A DNA stretch of 64,000 nucleotides. Source: Gemmatimonadota bacterium (lineage in GTDB: Bacteria > Gemmatimonadota > Gemmatimonadetes > Gemmatimonadales > Gemmatimonadaceae). The position numbers and the translations under genes are program-made. The notes under the pieces were generated by a model. The model had not been told where the DNA came from, ran no database searches, and saw only the letters and a program-made list of their open reading frames with translations. The stretch spans positions 124,001 through 188,000 of the forward strand of contig JADKAQ010000003.1 of NCBI GenBank assembly GCA_016719105.1, written 5' to 3'. Below, piece by piece: positions 18,700 to 28,018 of the stretch (position 1 is the first letter of the stretch; each line of letters opens with the position of its first letter).

Positions 18700-21426
18700 A
18701 TGACGGTGGTGCTCTCCTCGGATCGCGATCGCGAGGTCCTGCGGTCGTTCGCGCACCGGATTGATGCCGGTGACGCGGGCGCGCACAACAACCTCGGCGT
18801 GTTGTACTTCAACAAGGGGATGACCGCCGAGGCGGTGGCCCAGTTCACGCGCGCGCTCGAACTCGACCCGCGCATGACGATCGCGCAGCGCAACCTGGAG
18901 ATCGCCTACTTCAACTCGGGGTACTACGACGCCCGCGTGCAGGAGCTGCGCGAGCGGCTGCGGTCGCACCCGCGCGATCGCGCGGCCCGATGGGAACTCG
19001 GACGCACCTACGCGCTGCTCGGCGATACGCGCCAGGCCGCCGACGCGTTCGGCACGCTGCTCCGCGACGATCCCGAGGACGTGGATGCGATGTTGCACCT
19101 GGCGCTCGCCGAGAATGCCGGTGGCGACGCCGAGCACGCCGAGCGCTGGCTGCAGCACGCGGTGGAGCTGGCACCCGAGCGCGCGGTGCTCCACTTCCAC
19201 CTGGGGCAGACGGCGTATCATCGCGGGCTCAACGAGGAGGCGCTCCGCCACCTGCAACGTGCGGTCGAGCTCGCACCGGACGATGCCGATGCGCTGTATC
19301 TCCTGGCCTTCGTGCTGGGCGACCTGGGGCGGCACCAGGAGGCGCGCGAGGCGAGCCAGCGTGCCTTGCAGCTGAATCCCTCGCTGGGCAAGGCGCACGC
19401 CAACCTCTCGCTCGAACGCTTCGACGCCCGCTCGTACGAGCGCGTGCGCGAGGCGCGCGAGGCACGCGGGCTCCCCGACCAGATGCGAGTGGCCGAGGAT
19501 GGGCAGCTCGCGCACTTCAACCTCGGCCTCGCCTTCCGGCAGAAGGGGTACCTGGCGGAAGCGCTGCGCGAGTACCGGCTGGCGATGGACCGCGGCGAGG
19601 ATCGCATCCTGGTCCTGCAGGCGATGGCCGAGGTGCACCTGCTGCGCAAGGAGTCGGCGGCCGCGGTGCAGCTCTACGATCGCCTGTTGCAAGAGCATCC
19701 GCACTCGCCCAAGCTGTGGAACGAGCGCGGCATCGCCCTGCACCAGGACGGACGGCACGCCGACGCGGCGGCCAGCTACGAGCGCGCCATTGCGGCCGAC
19801 GGGCACTACGTACTCGCGCTCAACAACCTCGGCGTGGCGCACTTCCACGCCGGGCGCCCCGACCGCGCCTTCGACGCCTTCCGTCGAGCCCTGCAGGACG
19901 AGCCCGGCTTCATCAAGGGACGCCTCAACCTCGCGTTGCTGCTGTTCCGACAGAACGAGCACCAGCGATGCCTCGAGGCGTACCGACAGGTGCTGCGCCT
20001 CGTCCCCGACCATCCCGTCGCGTGGAACGGCGTGGGGCTCGTGCTGGCGCACCTGCGCAAGTTCGAGGATGCGCGCAACGCGTTCGCGCGGGCCGTCGAG
20101 GTGCGCGCCGGTTACGCCGAGGCCCACTACAACCTCAGCTTCGCCCTCTCGAACCTCGGCGACTTCGCCGGCTCGCTGCGCGAGACCAAGCGCGCCCTGG
20201 AGATCGACCCGTACTACACGCCGCAGAAGTTCGAGCTCGCCGTCGACCTCGAATTCGAGGATCCGCTGCTCGAGGTGGCGCCCGACATGGCGGGTGACCG
20301 TCGCGATGGGGCGGTGGAGGACTTCGCCTTCGAACCGCAGGCGCTGGAACAGCTCTTCGACGAGATCGCGCCGTCGGCGTCCTCACTGGGGGGGCCGCGT
20401 GGCAGCACCCCGTTCTCGGCGGGCCTCGCCCTGGCCGCCGAGGGGGATCTCGAGCGGTCGTGCACCGAGCTGCGCCGGGCCATGGCCGACGGGGCGCCAC
20501 GCGACCTGGGGCTGGTGGCGTTAGGCGACGTCTTCCTGGCCCACGGCGTGGCCGGTGAGGCGCTGGAGCGTTTTCGCGAGGCGCGCGCCATGACCCCCGC
20601 GCTGGCCCCCGCCGCGGTCGGCGAGCTGCGTGCCCTGGTGATGCTGCGTCGCTACGAGGAGGCGCTCGAGGTGGCACGGTGGGTCGAGGCGGAGCGCGGC
20701 GACGACGTCGACGCGTTGCTGTGCGTGGGCGAGGTGTACGCCGAGACGGCGGACGGTGCGGCGGCCCAGGACGTGCTGGCGCGCGCGCGACGCCTCGCGC
20801 CGATGCGGCCGGACGTCCTGCAGGCCATCGGGCGCGTGGCGCACGCCATGGGCGACGACCTCCTGGCCATCGAATCGTATCGCCACGCGATCGCACTCGA
20901 CGAGGACTTTGCCGCCTGCCGTGTGCAGCTGGCGGAACTGCTGCGCGTGGCCGGCCTGTTCGACGACGCCGAACGCGAGCTCGAGGCGGCGCTCGTGAGC
21001 GTCCCGACGTACGCTGACGCGGCGCTCGCGCTCGCTGCGTTGCGTCGCGAGACCGGGCGTGCCCTCGAGACCGTCGAACTGCTCGCCACCTTCCTCGAGA
21101 GCGATCCGTATCATCTCGACGCCCTGGCGTCGTTGGGCGAGTCGCTCTTCCTGGCCGGGCGTCGCGATGATGCACGGTTCGCCTTCACGCGCGTGCTGCG
21201 CTTCGACGCCGATCATGTGGCGGCGCTCTACTTCAGCGGTGTCCTCCTCGCCGAAGCGCATCGGTATGACGAGGCGATCGCGCAGTGGGAGCGCGTGGGC
21301 GACCTCGAACCGGCGAGCCCGTTCGCGCGACGCGCCCGGCGCGACACGCGGACGGCGCAGGACCTGCGCCGCATCTTCGTCGGGCGTCCGCAGCGCGACG
21401 ACGCCGGGAGCCCTCATGGCCATTGA
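18700..21426 (+). CDS. Large TPR-repeat protein (908 aa)
   Basis: The protein is built almost wholly of tetratricopeptide repeats, recognisable by recurring NNLGVLYFNKG, ALELDP, AHYNLSFAL and similar helix-turn-helix units from residue 25 onward. There are at least fifteen repeats by eye, in two blocks separated by a less regular stretch around residues 530-600. No signal peptide is present, so it is probably a cytoplasmic scaffold. It starts 4 bases after cheC and overlaps the next gene by 11 bases, so it is a firm member of the operon. Its function is unknown; an assembly platform for the Che/Mgl components is an inference. Confidence 0.85.
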   Translation: MTVVLSSDRDREVLRSFAHRIDAGDAGAHNNLGVLYFNKGMTAEAVAQFTRALELDPRMTIAQRNLEIAYFNSGYYDARVQELRERLRSHPRDRAARWELGRTYALLGDTRQAADAFGTLLRDDPEDVDAMLHLALAENAGGDAEHAERWLQHAVELAPERAVLHFHLGQTAYHRGLNEEALRHLQRAVELAPDDADALYLLAFVLGDLGRHQEAREASQRALQLNPSLGKAHANLSLERFDARSYERVREAREARGLPDQMRVAEDGQLAHFNLGLAFRQKGYLAEALREYRLAMDRGEDRILVLQAMAEVHLLRKESAAAVQLYDRLLQEHPHSPKLWNERGIALHQDGRHADAAASYERAIAADGHYVLALNNLGVAHFHAGRPDRAFDAFRRALQDEPGFIKGRLNLALLLFRQNEHQRCLEAYRQVLRLVPDHPVAWNGVGLVLAHLRKFEDARNAFARAVEVRAGYAEAHYNLSFALSNLGDFAGSLRETKRALEIDPYYTPQKFELAVDLEFEDPLLEVAPDMAGDRRDGAVEDFAFEPQALEQLFDEIAPSASSLGGPRGSTPFSAGLALAAEGDLERSCTELRRAMADGAPRDLGLVALGDVFLAHGVAGEALERFREARAMTPALAPAAVGELRALVMLRRYEEALEVARWVEAERGDDVDALLCVGEVYAETADGAAAQDVLARARRLAPMRPDVLQAIGRVAHAMGDDLLAIESYRHAIALDEDFAACRVQLAELLRVAGLFDDAERELEAALVSVPTYADAALALAALRRETGRALETVELLATFLESDPYHLDALASLGESLFLAGRRDDARFAFTRVLRFDADHVAALYFSGVLLAEAHRYDEAIAQWERVGDLEPASPFARRARRDTRTAQDLRRIFVGRPQRDDAGSPHGH

Positions 21427-22558
21427 GGGACCGCTCCGCGAGTTGGGCATCCACGATGTCTTCCAGCTGCTCGACTTGAGCCGGAAGACCGGGCGGCTGC
21501 GCGTGACCTCGGCGCTGCGCGACAACGAAGGGACGGTCTACTTCAAGGATGGACGCGTGGTCTCGGCGACCGTACGCTCGAACCCGCACCCGTTAGGCGC
21601 CATCCTCGTGCGCGCGGCCAAGGTGGACGAGGCGACGCTGGAGAAGGCGCGCGCGACGCAACAGGAACCGGGCGAGACCCGGCGGCTGGGCGAGATCCTC
21701 GTCGCACAGGGTGGCCTCTCGCAGCGCGAGCTGGACCGCCAGGTGCGTCGCCAGGTCGAGGCGGTCGTCTTCGAGCTGATGTCGTGGCAAGAGGGGTTCT
21801 TCTCGTTTGCCGAGGTCGACCTCGACGGGATGTCGGTCGATGCCACGACCACCGTCACGACCGAGGCGTTGCTGATGGAGGGGGCGCGCCGTATCGACGA
21901 GTGGGCGCACATCCAGCAGCGCATCGCCCACGTCGGCGTGGTGCCGTCGCTTGCGCCGCCCGACGCCGAACATCCCTCGTCGCTCGACCTGCTCCCGCAC
22001 GAGTGGGAGGTGCTCGCCGCCATCGATGGCGAGCGCGACCTGCGCGCCGTGGCCGCGAGCCTGGGGCGCAGCGACTTCGACGTGGCCAAGATCGCCTTCG
22101 GTCTCGTCGCCACCGGGGTGATCGTCGTGCGTGAGCCCGCGCCGCTGGCCACGCTTCGCAGTGAGCCCGCCGAACTCGCTACGCTGCTCAACGATGCGCG
22201 CGAAGCCCTGCGCGACCAGCGGGCCGAGGAGGCGCTCTCGTTCAGCGCGACCGCCATCGCGCTCGCGCCGCGCGATCCCGAGGCGCGTCTGCTGATGGCG
22301 CGCGCCCTCTTCCTGCTCGAGCGCGACATGGAGGGGGAGGAGGAGTTGCGGCATTCCCTGGAACTCGACGGGCGCAATGCCAACGCGCTCATGGAGGCGG
22401 CGCGTCTCGCGGCGCGGCGTGGCGAGCTGGGACAGGCCATCGCCCACTGGCAGCGCGTCGTGGTCGCGAGCCCGGGATCGCCGTTGGCCGACCAGGCGCG
22501 CGACGCCATCGCGCACGCCTCGCGCCTGAGCGCCGTGCTGGAGGCGGTCGATGCCTGA
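21416..22558 (+). CDS. DUF4388 (PATAN) domain protein with TPR-like tail
   Basis: The N-terminus (residues 1-105) has the DUF4388/PATAN pattern: GPLRELGIHDVFQLLDLSRKTG, then TVYFKDGRVVSA and LGAILVRAAKVDEATL. A second segment (QGGLSQRELDRQVRRQVEAVVFELMSW) resembles the helical continuation of these proteins. A small winged-helix-like part (HEWEVLAAIDGERDLRAVA) and TPR-like helices (about 265-375) follow. PATAN domains occur in regulators of twitching and phototaxis such as PatA/PixG-type proteins. It is 380 aa, ATG 21416, overlapping both neighbours. It is paralogous to the gene at 26399. (Motif strings shortened; see positions.). Confidence 0.82.
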   Translation: MAIEGPLRELGIHDVFQLLDLSRKTGRLRVTSALRDNEGTVYFKDGRVVSATVRSNPHPLGAILVRAAKVDEATLEKARATQQEPGETRRLGEILVAQGGLSQRELDRQVRRQVEAVVFELMSWQEGFFSFAEVDLDGMSVDATTTVTTEALLMEGARRIDEWAHIQQRIAHVGVVPSLAPPDAEHPSSLDLLPHEWEVLAAIDGERDLRAVAASLGRSDFDVAKIAFGLVATGVIVVREPAPLATLRSEPAELATLLNDAREALRDQRAEEALSFSATAIALAPRDPEARLLMARALFLLERDMEGEEELRHSLELDGRNANALMEAARLAARRGELGQAIAHWQRVVVASPGSPLADQARDAIAHASRLSAVLEAVDA

Positions 22559-23570
22559 CGAGATTGCACGCCTGAGCGAAGCGCTGGCGCGCGACCCTGC
22601 GGGCATGGGGTGGGTCCCCCTGGCCGACGCCTTGCGCCGCGCCCGCCGGTTGCCCGCCGCCGAGCGGACCGCGTTGCGCGGACTCGAGCGCCACCCCTAT
22701 CATGCCGATGGGCACGACATCCTCGCCAGGATTGCGGCTGACGGCGGCGACGCGGGCCGCGCCCGCGACGAATGGGAGATGGCGCTGCGCCTCGATCCGC
22801 GGCACGTTGGCGCGCGACTCGGGCTCGGATGGCTGGCACTGCGCATCGGCGATCGCGACGCCGCGCTGCGTTGGTGGCGGGGGGCCCACGATATCGCCCC
22901 GACCGATCCGCGCGTGATGGCGGCGGGCCGACAGCTGCACGGCGCGGCGGCGGGCGCGACGTCGCCCGGGCGTCCCGCGCCGCCGAATGCCCCTGCGCAG
23001 GGCGGGGCGACGCCGTCGGGCGCCGTCGACCCGGCGCCCGGCGTGCGCGCGGAGCTCGCGCCGCTGGCCGCGGCCCACACGCACGCCACCGCCGACGTGG
23101 CGCCTGCCGTCGACGGGCCGCGCCTCGGGCTCGGCGCGCCACCGTCGACGGACGCAGAGCCGGCAACGCCGGTGTTGTCTGCCGAGGACGCGGCGGGCGC
23201 CACCGTTGACGATCGCCCCCCCTTCGGAGCGGTGACGCGGGGCGGGGCGCGGTTCGCGCTGCTCGTCGATGGCGACGGGCTCGTGTTGGCTGGGCATGCC
23301 GGCGTGGCGTCCGGGCTCGACCGGGCCGATGCGCTGGCCGCCGAGCTGTCGGGGCTCTCCGGGGAGGCGCGCGGGGCGCTCCGACAGCTGCAAATCGGGG
23401 CCTGGGAGCACCTCCTCGTGGAGTGTGAGGCCCTGACGCTCGCCCTCGCCCCGGGCGAGGGCGACACGGTGACGCTCGTCGCCACGCCGGCGGGGACGCC
23501 CGCCGGCTTGCCCCGTCTGCTCCTCGATCGCGCCCGGCAACGGGCCAACGCCTGGATGGACGCCCTGTGA
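22551..23570 (+). CDS. TPR protein with C-terminal roadblock-like domain
   Basis: The 339-aa protein has three or four TPR units at residues 1-125, a Pro/Ala-rich linker at about 130-225, and a C-terminal domain of about 110 residues starting near GGARFALLVDGDGLVLAG, which fits the roadblock/LC7 (MglB-like) fold. MglB acts as GTPase-activating protein or exchange factor for MglA, so this is a candidate regulator of the MglA at 23946. It overlaps both neighbouring genes by 4-8 bases. Confidence 0.72.
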   Translation: MPDEIARLSEALARDPAGMGWVPLADALRRARRLPAAERTALRGLERHPYHADGHDILARIAADGGDAGRARDEWEMALRLDPRHVGARLGLGWLALRIGDRDAALRWWRGAHDIAPTDPRVMAAGRQLHGAAAGATSPGRPAPPNAPAQGGATPSGAVDPAPGVRAELAPLAAAHTHATADVAPAVDGPRLGLGAPPSTDAEPATPVLSAEDAAGATVDDRPPFGAVTRGGARFALLVDGDGLVLAGHAGVASGLDRADALAAELSGLSGEARGALRQLQIGAWEHLLVECEALTLALAPGEGDTVTLVATPAGTPAGLPRLLLDRARQRANAWMDAL

Positions 23571-23917
23571 GCGCGCGCACCCTCTCACCGTCGATCACCG
23601 CACTCGCCCGCTTGCGTGGCGTGCGGGGCGTCGTGGTGACGTCGGTGCGCGACGCACTGCCGATCGAATCGAGCGCGCACGTGGACGTCGATGTCGATGC
23701 CCTGGCCGCGTTCGCCACCGCGCTGCATCGCCGCGCGCACCAATCGGCCGAGTGCTCGGAGGCGGGGGCGGTGCGCCTGCTGTCGCTCGACGCGGCCGCG
23801 GGACGCCTGATGGCGGCCGCGCGCGGCGAGCTCCTCATCGTGGTTCTCGCGGGGCGTGAGGCAAACCCGGGGTTGCTGCGCGTCTCGTTGCAGCGCGCGC
23901 TGGAGGGGCTGGGCTGA
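23567..23917 (+). CDS. Stand-alone roadblock/LC7-like protein (MglB candidate)
   Basis: A 116-aa product starting at GTG 23567, overlapping the upstream stop by 4 bases. It has the size and strand pattern of a roadblock domain: a helix, GVRGVVVTSVRDALPIES, a second helix rich in Ala/His, then LLIVVLAGREANPGLLRVSLQ. The similarity is weak but the position directly before MglA is the usual place for mglB. Together with the preceding gene it gives two possible MglA regulators. Confidence 0.65.
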   Translation: MSARTLSPSITALARLRGVRGVVVTSVRDALPIESSAHVDVDVDALAAFATALHRRAHQSAECSEAGAVRLLSLDAAAGRLMAAARGELLIVVLAGREANPGLLRVSLQRALEGLG

Positions 23918-23945
23918 GGGGTCTCCCCTCGCCAGCATCGCGCCC

Positions 23946-24575
23946 ATGCCAATCGTCAACTACGCCTCCCGCGAGATCACCTGCAAGATCGTGTACTACG
24001 GTCCCGGTCGTTCGGGGAAGACGACGAACCTGCACTACATCTACGATCGCGTCCCCGATGGACGGCGCGGGGCGATGGTCTCGTTGGCGACGCAGAACGA
24101 ACGCACCCTCTTCTTCGACTTCCTCCCGCTCGACCTCGGGACGATTTCGGGCTTCAAGACGCGCTTCCAGCTCTACACCGTCCCCGGGCAGATCTACTAT
24201 CGCACGACGCGGAAGTTGGTGCTGACGGGGGCCGACGGCGTGGTGTTCGTGGCCGATTCGCAGCGCCGGCAGCTCGACGAGAACCTCGAGAGCCTGCGTG
24301 ACATGCACGAGGTGCTGGCCGAGCAGGGCGTGGACGCCCGCGCGCTTCCCGTCGTCCTGCAATACAACAAGCAGGACCTGCCGCGCGAGTTGATCCTCAC
24401 GCCGACGGAGCTCGACGACGCGCTCAACTTCCGTGCGGTCCCGAGCTTCGCCGCCGATGCGCTCGTGGGCACCGGGGTCTTCGAGACGCTGCGCAAGACG
24501 TCGGAGCTGGTGCTGCGCCGACTCGGCGCCGGCACGGGTGCCGGCAACGATGCGCGCGTCGGGGCGGGGAGGTAG
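23946..24575 (+). CDS. mglA: MglA-type Ras-like GTPase
   Basis: This 209-aa small GTPase closely resembles Myxococcus MglA, the switch that sets front-rear polarity for gliding and twitching. The P-loop GPGRSGKTT is at 19-27, TVPGQ with Q82 at 78-82, the intrinsic arginine-finger residue R53 is present (NERTLFFDF), and the base motif NKQD is at 141-144, all at the same numbering as known MglA. GTP hydrolysis machinery therefore looks intact. ATG 23946 follows the roadblock gene by 28 bases. Its presence within a che operon suggests that chemosensory output acts on polarity. Confidence 0.93.
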   Translation: MPIVNYASREITCKIVYYGPGRSGKTTNLHYIYDRVPDGRRGAMVSLATQNERTLFFDFLPLDLGTISGFKTRFQLYTVPGQIYYRTTRKLVLTGADGVVFVADSQRRQLDENLESLRDMHEVLAEQGVDARALPVVLQYNKQDLPRELILTPTELDDALNFRAVPSFAADALVGTGVFETLRKTSELVLRRLGAGTGAGNDARVGAGR

Positions 24576-24578
24576 CCG

Positions 24579-26399
24579 ATGCTCGACGGACGCTATCGCT
24601 TCGACAACTTCGTCATCGGCACGGCCAATCGCCTCGCCGCCTCGGCGGCCCGCGCGGTCGCCGAGGCGCCGGGCGCTGCGTACAACCCGCTCTTCATCTA
24701 CAGCGCCTCGGGGTTGGGGAAGACACACCTGCTGGGCGCCGTGGGACACCTGGCGCGCCAGCTGCACCCCGCGTTGGCCATCGAGTACCTCACGCTCGAT
24801 GACTTCGTCGCGCAACTCCACCAGGCCATCGCCACGGGGCAGGCCGAGTCGTTCAAGCGTCGGTATGCCGGCGTGGGGCTGCTCCTCCTCGACGATGTGC
24901 AGTTCCTGACCGGGCGCGTGGAGACGCAGAGCGAACTGCTGCGGGTCTTCAACGTGTTGCAGGGGAGTGGGCGCCAGATTGTCATGACCTGCGATCGCAC
25001 GCCCGCGGAGATCGCCGACGTCGATGAGCGGCTGGTGTCACGGTTGGCCGGTGGCCTGATCGTCGATGTGGGCGTGCCGGACTACGAGACGCGCGTTGCC
25101 ATCCTGCGCGCCAAGGGGCAGGAACGCGGCGTGCGCTTCGCCGTCGGCGTCCTCGAGGAGCTGGCCAGGAGCCCGGCCCCCAACGTCCGCGAGCTGCAAG
25201 GATCGCTCAACCGACTCGTCGCACACCAGGCGCTGCTCGACGCACCCCTGGGGGTCACCGATGTCTGGCACGTGCTCGGCCACGTGCGCGCGACCGAGAG
25301 CGCCCCGCCTGACGAGTTCGAGAACTTCCTCACCGACTTGGCGGCCACCGTCGCCGAGTCGGTGGAGTCCTGGCGCATCACGCTCGGCGAGCGGATCGCG
25401 CGTTGGTCGGGGGAGGGGTTCCGCACCGAGCGCCTCGAGCAGGAGCTCCTGCGGCGCGACCCACCGGACCTCGACGCGCTCGAGGCGGCGTTTGCCGCCG
25501 ATGCCGATCGCCTGCGTACGCTCGAGACCGAGGCGATCCGTCTCGACGCGCGATCGGCGGGGCTTGCCATCTTCCGCGATCCCGACCGGATCGCCGAGGC
25601 CGAGGACTTCGTGTCGCGCGCCATCGCGTCTCGGGAGCCGCTCCCCGGGCCACGCGCGGGGTATCGGTTGCACGATCTCGTGCGCACGCCGCGCAACCGG
25701 ACGGCCATCCAGGCGGCCGCTGCGGTGATCGAGTCGCCGGGCACGCGCTACAATCCGCTGCTGGTCCACGGACCGTCGGGGGCAGGGAAGACGCACCTGG
25801 TCCACGCCATCGGGAATGCGTTGCGCGCGCGCGAGGAGGACGGGCTGTCGGTCGCCTGCGTCGAGGCGAGTGCCTTCGTCGAGGAGCTGATCGATGCCCT
25901 GCAGCAGGGGACCGTCGAGCGCTGGCGGGCGCGCTATCGCGCGTCGGACGTCCTCATCGTCGAGGACATCGAGGCGTTCGAGGGCAAGGAGCGGACACAG
26001 GAGGAGTTCTTCCACCTGTTCAACGTGTTGCAGCAGGCGGGGCGGCAGGTCATCCTCACGGCCGACCGGCCGCCGAGCCAGCTCACGGGATTGCAGCCGC
26101 GCCTGCGCTCGCGCTTCGAAGGGGGGCTGGTCGTGGACGTCGGGGTCGTCGACGGCGTGGATCGATGGGGACGCACCACGCCCGTGCCTGTGGGCGACGA
26201 GGCCGCGGCGCCGACGATCGATGCCGTGGTCGATGCCGTGGTCGATGCGGCGCTCGCTCCCGCACCGGAGGACGCGCTCGTCGACTTCGATTCACTCGCG
26301 CGCGCGTCGCAGTCGCTCGATTCGTTCTTCTTCGACGCCGAGAAGGTCGTGGCCGAGTGGCCGACCGTCGAGGGGCGCGTCGTGGAGGAGTGGCGCTGA
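24579..26399 (+). CDS. Tandem DnaA-type AAA+ ATPase without DNA-binding domain
   Basis: This 606-aa protein contains two DnaA-like AAA+ modules. Module 1 (about 1-235) has Walker A SASGLGKTH (42-50), Walker B LLLLDDVQFL (101-110), the FNVLQGSGRQIV helix, arginine-finger-like RLVSRLAGG and sensor II NVRELQGSLNRL. A helical linker covers about 240-355. Module 2 (about 360-535) has Walker A HGPSGAGKTH (397-406), Walker B VLIVEDIEAF and RLRSRFEGG, then stops before the lid/sensor II part. DnaA domain IV (the helix-turn-helix that binds DnaA boxes) is absent. A strong GGGGAGG ribosome site precedes the ATG. It lies directly after mglA, so a role in polarity or localisation is more likely than replication initiation; this is inference. 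Confidence 0.88.
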   Translation: MLDGRYRFDNFVIGTANRLAASAARAVAEAPGAAYNPLFIYSASGLGKTHLLGAVGHLARQLHPALAIEYLTLDDFVAQLHQAIATGQAESFKRRYAGVGLLLLDDVQFLTGRVETQSELLRVFNVLQGSGRQIVMTCDRTPAEIADVDERLVSRLAGGLIVDVGVPDYETRVAILRAKGQERGVRFAVGVLEELARSPAPNVRELQGSLNRLVAHQALLDAPLGVTDVWHVLGHVRATESAPPDEFENFLTDLAATVAESVESWRITLGERIARWSGEGFRTERLEQELLRRDPPDLDALEAAFAADADRLRTLETEAIRLDARSAGLAIFRDPDRIAEAEDFVSRAIASREPLPGPRAGYRLHDLVRTPRNRTAIQAAAAVIESPGTRYNPLLVHGPSGAGKTHLVHAIGNALRAREEDGLSVACVEASAFVEELIDALQQGTVERWRARYRASDVLIVEDIEAFEGKERTQEEFFHLFNVLQQAGRQVILTADRPPSQLTGLQPRLRSRFEGGLVVDVGVVDGVDRWGRTTPVPVGDEAAAPTIDAVVDAVVDAALAPAPEDALVDFDSLARASQSLDSFFFDAEKVVAEWPTVEGRVVEEWR

Positions 26400-28015
26400 T
26401 GGCCTTCCGTGGCTCCCTTCGCGAAGCGTCGCTCCCCGACGTGTTGCAGCTCCTCTCGATGGGGAAGAAGAGCGGCTGTTTGAGCGTCACGCACCGCCAT
26501 GCGTTCGGCAACATCTATTTTGACCGCGGGCGCATCTCGTTTGCCTCCATCGTCAACCGGCGCGACCGGCTCGGCGACCTGCTGGTCAAGAACGGGCTCA
26601 TCACCCCGGGCGAACTCGACGCTGCCATCGCCGTGCAGGCGCAGGCGCCGGAGCGGCGCATCGGCGAGATCCTCATCTCGCAGCGCGTCCTCGCGCGCGA
26701 GGAACTGCACCAGTACATCAAGCACCAGATCGAGGAGGCCGTCTACTACCTCTTCACCTGGACGCAGGGGACCTTCTCGTTCGAGACGGACATTCGCCCG
26801 GACGCCCAGGACATCCTGGTCTCGATCAATCCGGAGTCGCTCCTCCTGGAGGGCGCGCGGCGCGTCGACGAGTGGAGCCTGATCGAGAAGAAGATCGCCA
26901 GCTTCGACCTGATCTTCGCGATCGACCGCGACCACATCGCCGAGAGCAAGGTTGCGCTCACGTCCGAACAGGAATCGCTCGTGCCGCTCCTCGACGGGCA
27001 GCGCGACGTGGCGGCGCTCATCGACGAGTCGGGGTTGGGGGAGTTCGAAGTCGGCAAGGCGCTCTACGGACTCATCACCGCCGGCTTCCTGCACCGGGTG
27101 GGACGCACGCGGGCCCCCGAGCCCACGAGCAACGAAGCGCGCATCACCGAGCACCGCAACCTCGGCGTCGCCTTCTACAAGACCGGGATGCTCGATGAAG
27201 CGGTGCGCGAATTCCGGCGCGTGACCGAGCTCCAGCCCGGGGACGAGCACGGGGAGTTCTATCTCGGTCTGCTGGCCCTCCGACAGGGGCGGCTCGACGA
27301 GGCCGTGCGCACGCTGCGCGCGGCGTCGGCACGTCCGAGCGCACGGGGGGCCACCTACCTCAATCTTGCCTACGCGCTCGAACGGTCGGGACGCCTCGAC
27401 GAGGCTCGCCTCACGCTGGCGCGCGCCGAGCAGCTCCTCCCGAGCGAGCCGGCGGTGCGCCTCGCGACGGCGGTCCTCGCCGTGCGCCGCAACGACATCA
27501 CGGCCGCCGACGAGGCGCTGCGCGACGCGGCCGTGCTCTGGGGGACGCGCACGCGGCCGGCCGCGTGGTTCCACTACGCGGGGCTCGTCGCGGCCATCCT
27601 CGGCGACCTCGATCGCGCGATCGCGATCCTCACCGAGGGGAGCACGACGCATCCGCACGCCGCAGTCCTGCTCAACAACCTCGCGACCACGCTGGAGCGG
27701 CGCGGGCGCTACGCCGAGTCGGCGAGCGCGGCGGAGCGCGGCCAGCTCGAGGATCCGACGCTGCCGCAGCTGCACAAGAATGCGGGGGACCTGCACTATC
27801 GCGCCGGACGCTACGACGACGCGCTCGAGTGCTACCAGCGCGCCGTGCGCGTGGCGCCCGATCTCGGCGGCGACGTGTGGCTCAAGCTCGGCAACATCCG
27901 CTTCCGTCGGCGGGAGCGCGAGGAGGCCATCAAGTGCTGGGAGCGTTCGCTCGCCCTGGCGCCCGACAATCCGATGGCGCGCAACAACCTCGACACCGCG
28001 CAGCGGCTCGCCTGA
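26399..28015 (+). CDS. DUF4388 (PATAN)-TPR protein
   Basis: 538 aa; ATG 26399 overlaps the previous TGA (TGATG). Residues 1-110 form a DUF4388/PATAN domain (FRGSLREASLPDVLQLLSMG, IYFDRGRISFASIV, RLGDLLVKNGLITPGELDAA), followed by a DUF4388-associated helical segment and a small winged-helix-like part (LLDGQRDVAALIDESGLGE). From about residue 245 to the end there are seven or more TPR units (HRNLGVAFYKTGMLDEA and so on). It is paralogous to the gene at 21416, the two flanking the roadblock-MglA-ATPase core. No signal peptide. Likely an adaptor that reads or localises the Che/Mgl machinery. Confidence 0.83.
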   Translation: MAFRGSLREASLPDVLQLLSMGKKSGCLSVTHRHAFGNIYFDRGRISFASIVNRRDRLGDLLVKNGLITPGELDAAIAVQAQAPERRIGEILISQRVLAREELHQYIKHQIEEAVYYLFTWTQGTFSFETDIRPDAQDILVSINPESLLLEGARRVDEWSLIEKKIASFDLIFAIDRDHIAESKVALTSEQESLVPLLDGQRDVAALIDESGLGEFEVGKALYGLITAGFLHRVGRTRAPEPTSNEARITEHRNLGVAFYKTGMLDEAVREFRRVTELQPGDEHGEFYLGLLALRQGRLDEAVRTLRAASARPSARGATYLNLAYALERSGRLDEARLTLARAEQLLPSEPAVRLATAVLAVRRNDITAADEALRDAAVLWGTRTRPAAWFHYAGLVAAILGDLDRAIAILTEGSTTHPHAAVLLNNLATTLERRGRYAESASAAERGQLEDPTLPQLHKNAGDLHYRAGRYDDALECYQRAVRVAPDLGGDVWLKLGNIRFRRREREEAIKCWERSLALAPDNPMARNNLDTAQRLA

Positions 28016-28018
28016 CGT

